A stretch of 16,972 nt of DNA, taken from Phoronis ovalis. Taxonomy: Eukaryota; Phoronida; Phoronidae. Under the pieces are notes generated by a model. The model saw nothing but the letters and a program-made list of their open reading frames with translations. It had not been told where the DNA came from and did no database searches. Position numbers and translations under genes: made by a program. Shown one piece after another: positions 15,673 through 16,972 of the stretch. How positions within the stretch are numbered: position 1 is the first letter of the stretch; every line of letters starts with the position of its first letter. The stretch lies in NCBI GenBank assembly GCA_028565635.1, contig JAOXYB010022292.1:1-16972 (forward strand). Direction: 5' to 3'.

Positions 15673-16972
15673 ATGGCTAGATCCGGAAGTGAAATTCAAA
15701 AAGCATACACAGAAAGAAAGAAAAATAATGATCCTGAATATATGAAGAGGGAATCCCTACGAGTTTCAACTTATCGCATTTCTGCTGGTACGCTATCTAA
15801 AACGAAATTTGAAGATAGGCGAAAAAAGAACAGAATGTACTGTACCACTTACAGATTGAAGAAACAATTGAGTAGAGGAAATCAATCCCAGGAAACTCAC
15901 AAGTTCATGAAGTCACAAGTTCGACAGATAATTCAACAGTAGATGAAACTGTTTGTCCCATCCCAGGTTCCTCCAACATGCCAAGTACCAGAACATCAAG
16001 AAACAAGCTTTTTGTAAAACTTCCTACTAAGTTTAAATCGCCAAACGAAGATCGAAAGCAATAGCAGCAGCTAGGAACGAAGCCAACAGATTGAAAATAC
16101 GAGTAAAGAATGAAGAGCGTGCTAAAAAAAGATGGCAAAAATGAATGTTCCTAGATCCTTGCACTCCTAAGAGTAAGACAAACAATTAAATACGAAGAGC
16201 AGGCCTAAGTCCAAAGTCACTGCCCCGATCAATAGCGAGGAAACTCCAAGTGAGCAATTGCTTATGTACAAGGCATCAAAACTTGGCATTAAAATTGAAA
16301 TGTATTATATCTCTGGGTATCCAAATTACGCCAAACCCGGAAGCAGCAAGTAGATCTGTATCCCTTGAGCAACTGAAAGATAAACTGGCAGACAACGATG
16401 CGTCCCAGCTCAGGTGGAGTATGAAGAGTGGCAAAGGGTTGAGATTGAAGGGAAGAAGAAAATGAGAGTAGTTAAAGTGGTACAAGACAAGGTGCCTTTG
16501 ACAAAATGATGGTGAAGGAATACCAATTGTTTCTGGAGCATGTATATCATGTGAAAACACAATATAAGGCTCTCCTGGACCTTAGAGAAAAGTTACTAAA
16601 AGGTCACGTGATAGTCCAAATGGATTTCGCTGAAAATTTCTCTTGCCAGACCATGGATGAAATTCAGAGTGCGCTATGAGTACTACCCTACATCCTGTCA
16701 TGGCTTACCACAAGACCGAAAATGGTGATTTGGAGCACAAAAATCTAGCTTTTATTTCAGATGTGAACCACCATATTTCAACGGCAGTTTTTGCTATATT
16801 GCGAAAACTCGTGCCCCTCCTGATGGATTTTTTCCCCGACATGACTACAATCCATTACTGGACGGATAGTCCTTCGTCCCAGTACTGTAATCGTTTCATG
16901 TTTTATGTAGTTGTTCATCATGAAGAATTATTTGGTATTCGAGCTCGCTGGAACTACTTTGAAAGCGGCCAC
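15673..16972 (+). pseudogene. Broken DDE-transposase-like multi-copy gene, runs off the window
   Basis: Intronless remnant read in successive frame blocks: ATG 15673 to stop 15942; 15903-16064; 16055-16465 (with internal stops at 16142 and 16187); 16411-16509; 16506-16679; 16682 to the edge, 97 codons open. The N-terminus (MARSGSEIQKAYTERKK, DPEYMKRE) matches the basic, RxR-rich start of an uncharacterised family found in many copies in invertebrate and fish genomes, as I recall it. The middle has CLCTRHQNLALKLK. The C-terminal part has VQMDFAENFSC, HYWTDSPSSQY and RWNYFESGH. The Asp in MDFAENF and in YWTDSP fit the first two acidic residues of an RNase-H-fold (DDE) core; the third would lie beyond the edge. 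The transposase role is inferred. At least five frame changes or stops make it non-functional. Confidence 0.8.

Noticed and set aside
16250-16560. Separate small genes on either strand
   Set aside because: The plus-strand frame is one block of the transposase-like pseudogene and the minus-strand frame is its shadow.

Overview
The window looks like AT-rich animal nuclear DNA. Genes are broken into short exons bounded by GT/AG introns, CpG is sparse, and most of the length is intron or intergenic DNA filled with small decayed transposons. The protein similarities recognised from memory and the repeat style (short inverted-repeat elements, a tRNA-type SINE head, a multi-copy DDE-like gene) fit a marine invertebrate, most likely a lophotrochozoan such as a mollusc. 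The species cannot be fixed from the sequence alone.

Plus strand, left part (1-~4900): the last two exons of a gene for a small C3HC4 RING-finger protein (1433-1492 and 3632-3895), whose earlier exons lie to the left of the window. They join in phase 0, so an acidic linker runs straight into the RING. The intron between them holds a ~250 bp inverted-repeat element, an 11-bp-stem hairpin and an ambiguous coding-like island at 3384-3587. The intron to the left holds a decayed ~30 bp minisatellite built on CCCCATGGTAAAA.

Minus strand, middle (5119-12515): a complete coding set for an Alba-family RNase P/MRP subunit of the Rpp25/Rpp25-like type, in five coding exons (12515-12370, 11841-11714, 11206-11165, 6694-6620, 5724-5478). 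All junctions agree in phase and give a predicted 212-residue protein. The start codon appears to be split by an intron (A|TG), so a further, mostly 5' UTR exon must lie upstream. This gene and the RING gene are convergent. Its 4.5 kb third intron holds a ~830 bp inverted-repeat element with a decayed reading frame, a 1635 bp element with 8 bp inverted ends and a 62 bp tandem array, and a tRNA-like SINE head. The fourth intron holds a 177 bp MITE with perfect 18 bp ends.

Right part (12516-16972): a 422 bp palindromic MITE flanked by TTA, then a stretch richer in CpG in which the motif CAGATACGTNAC recurs at 186-187 bp intervals, and finally a broken copy of a multi-copy DDE-transposase-like gene (15673 to the window edge). 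That copy carries at least five frame changes or stops but keeps recognisable motifs.

The two host genes have no obvious shared pathway: one is a probable ubiquitin ligase, the other an RNA-processing subunit. The remaining content is mobile-element debris. No rRNA, intact tRNA, CRISPR array or prokaryotic feature was seen.
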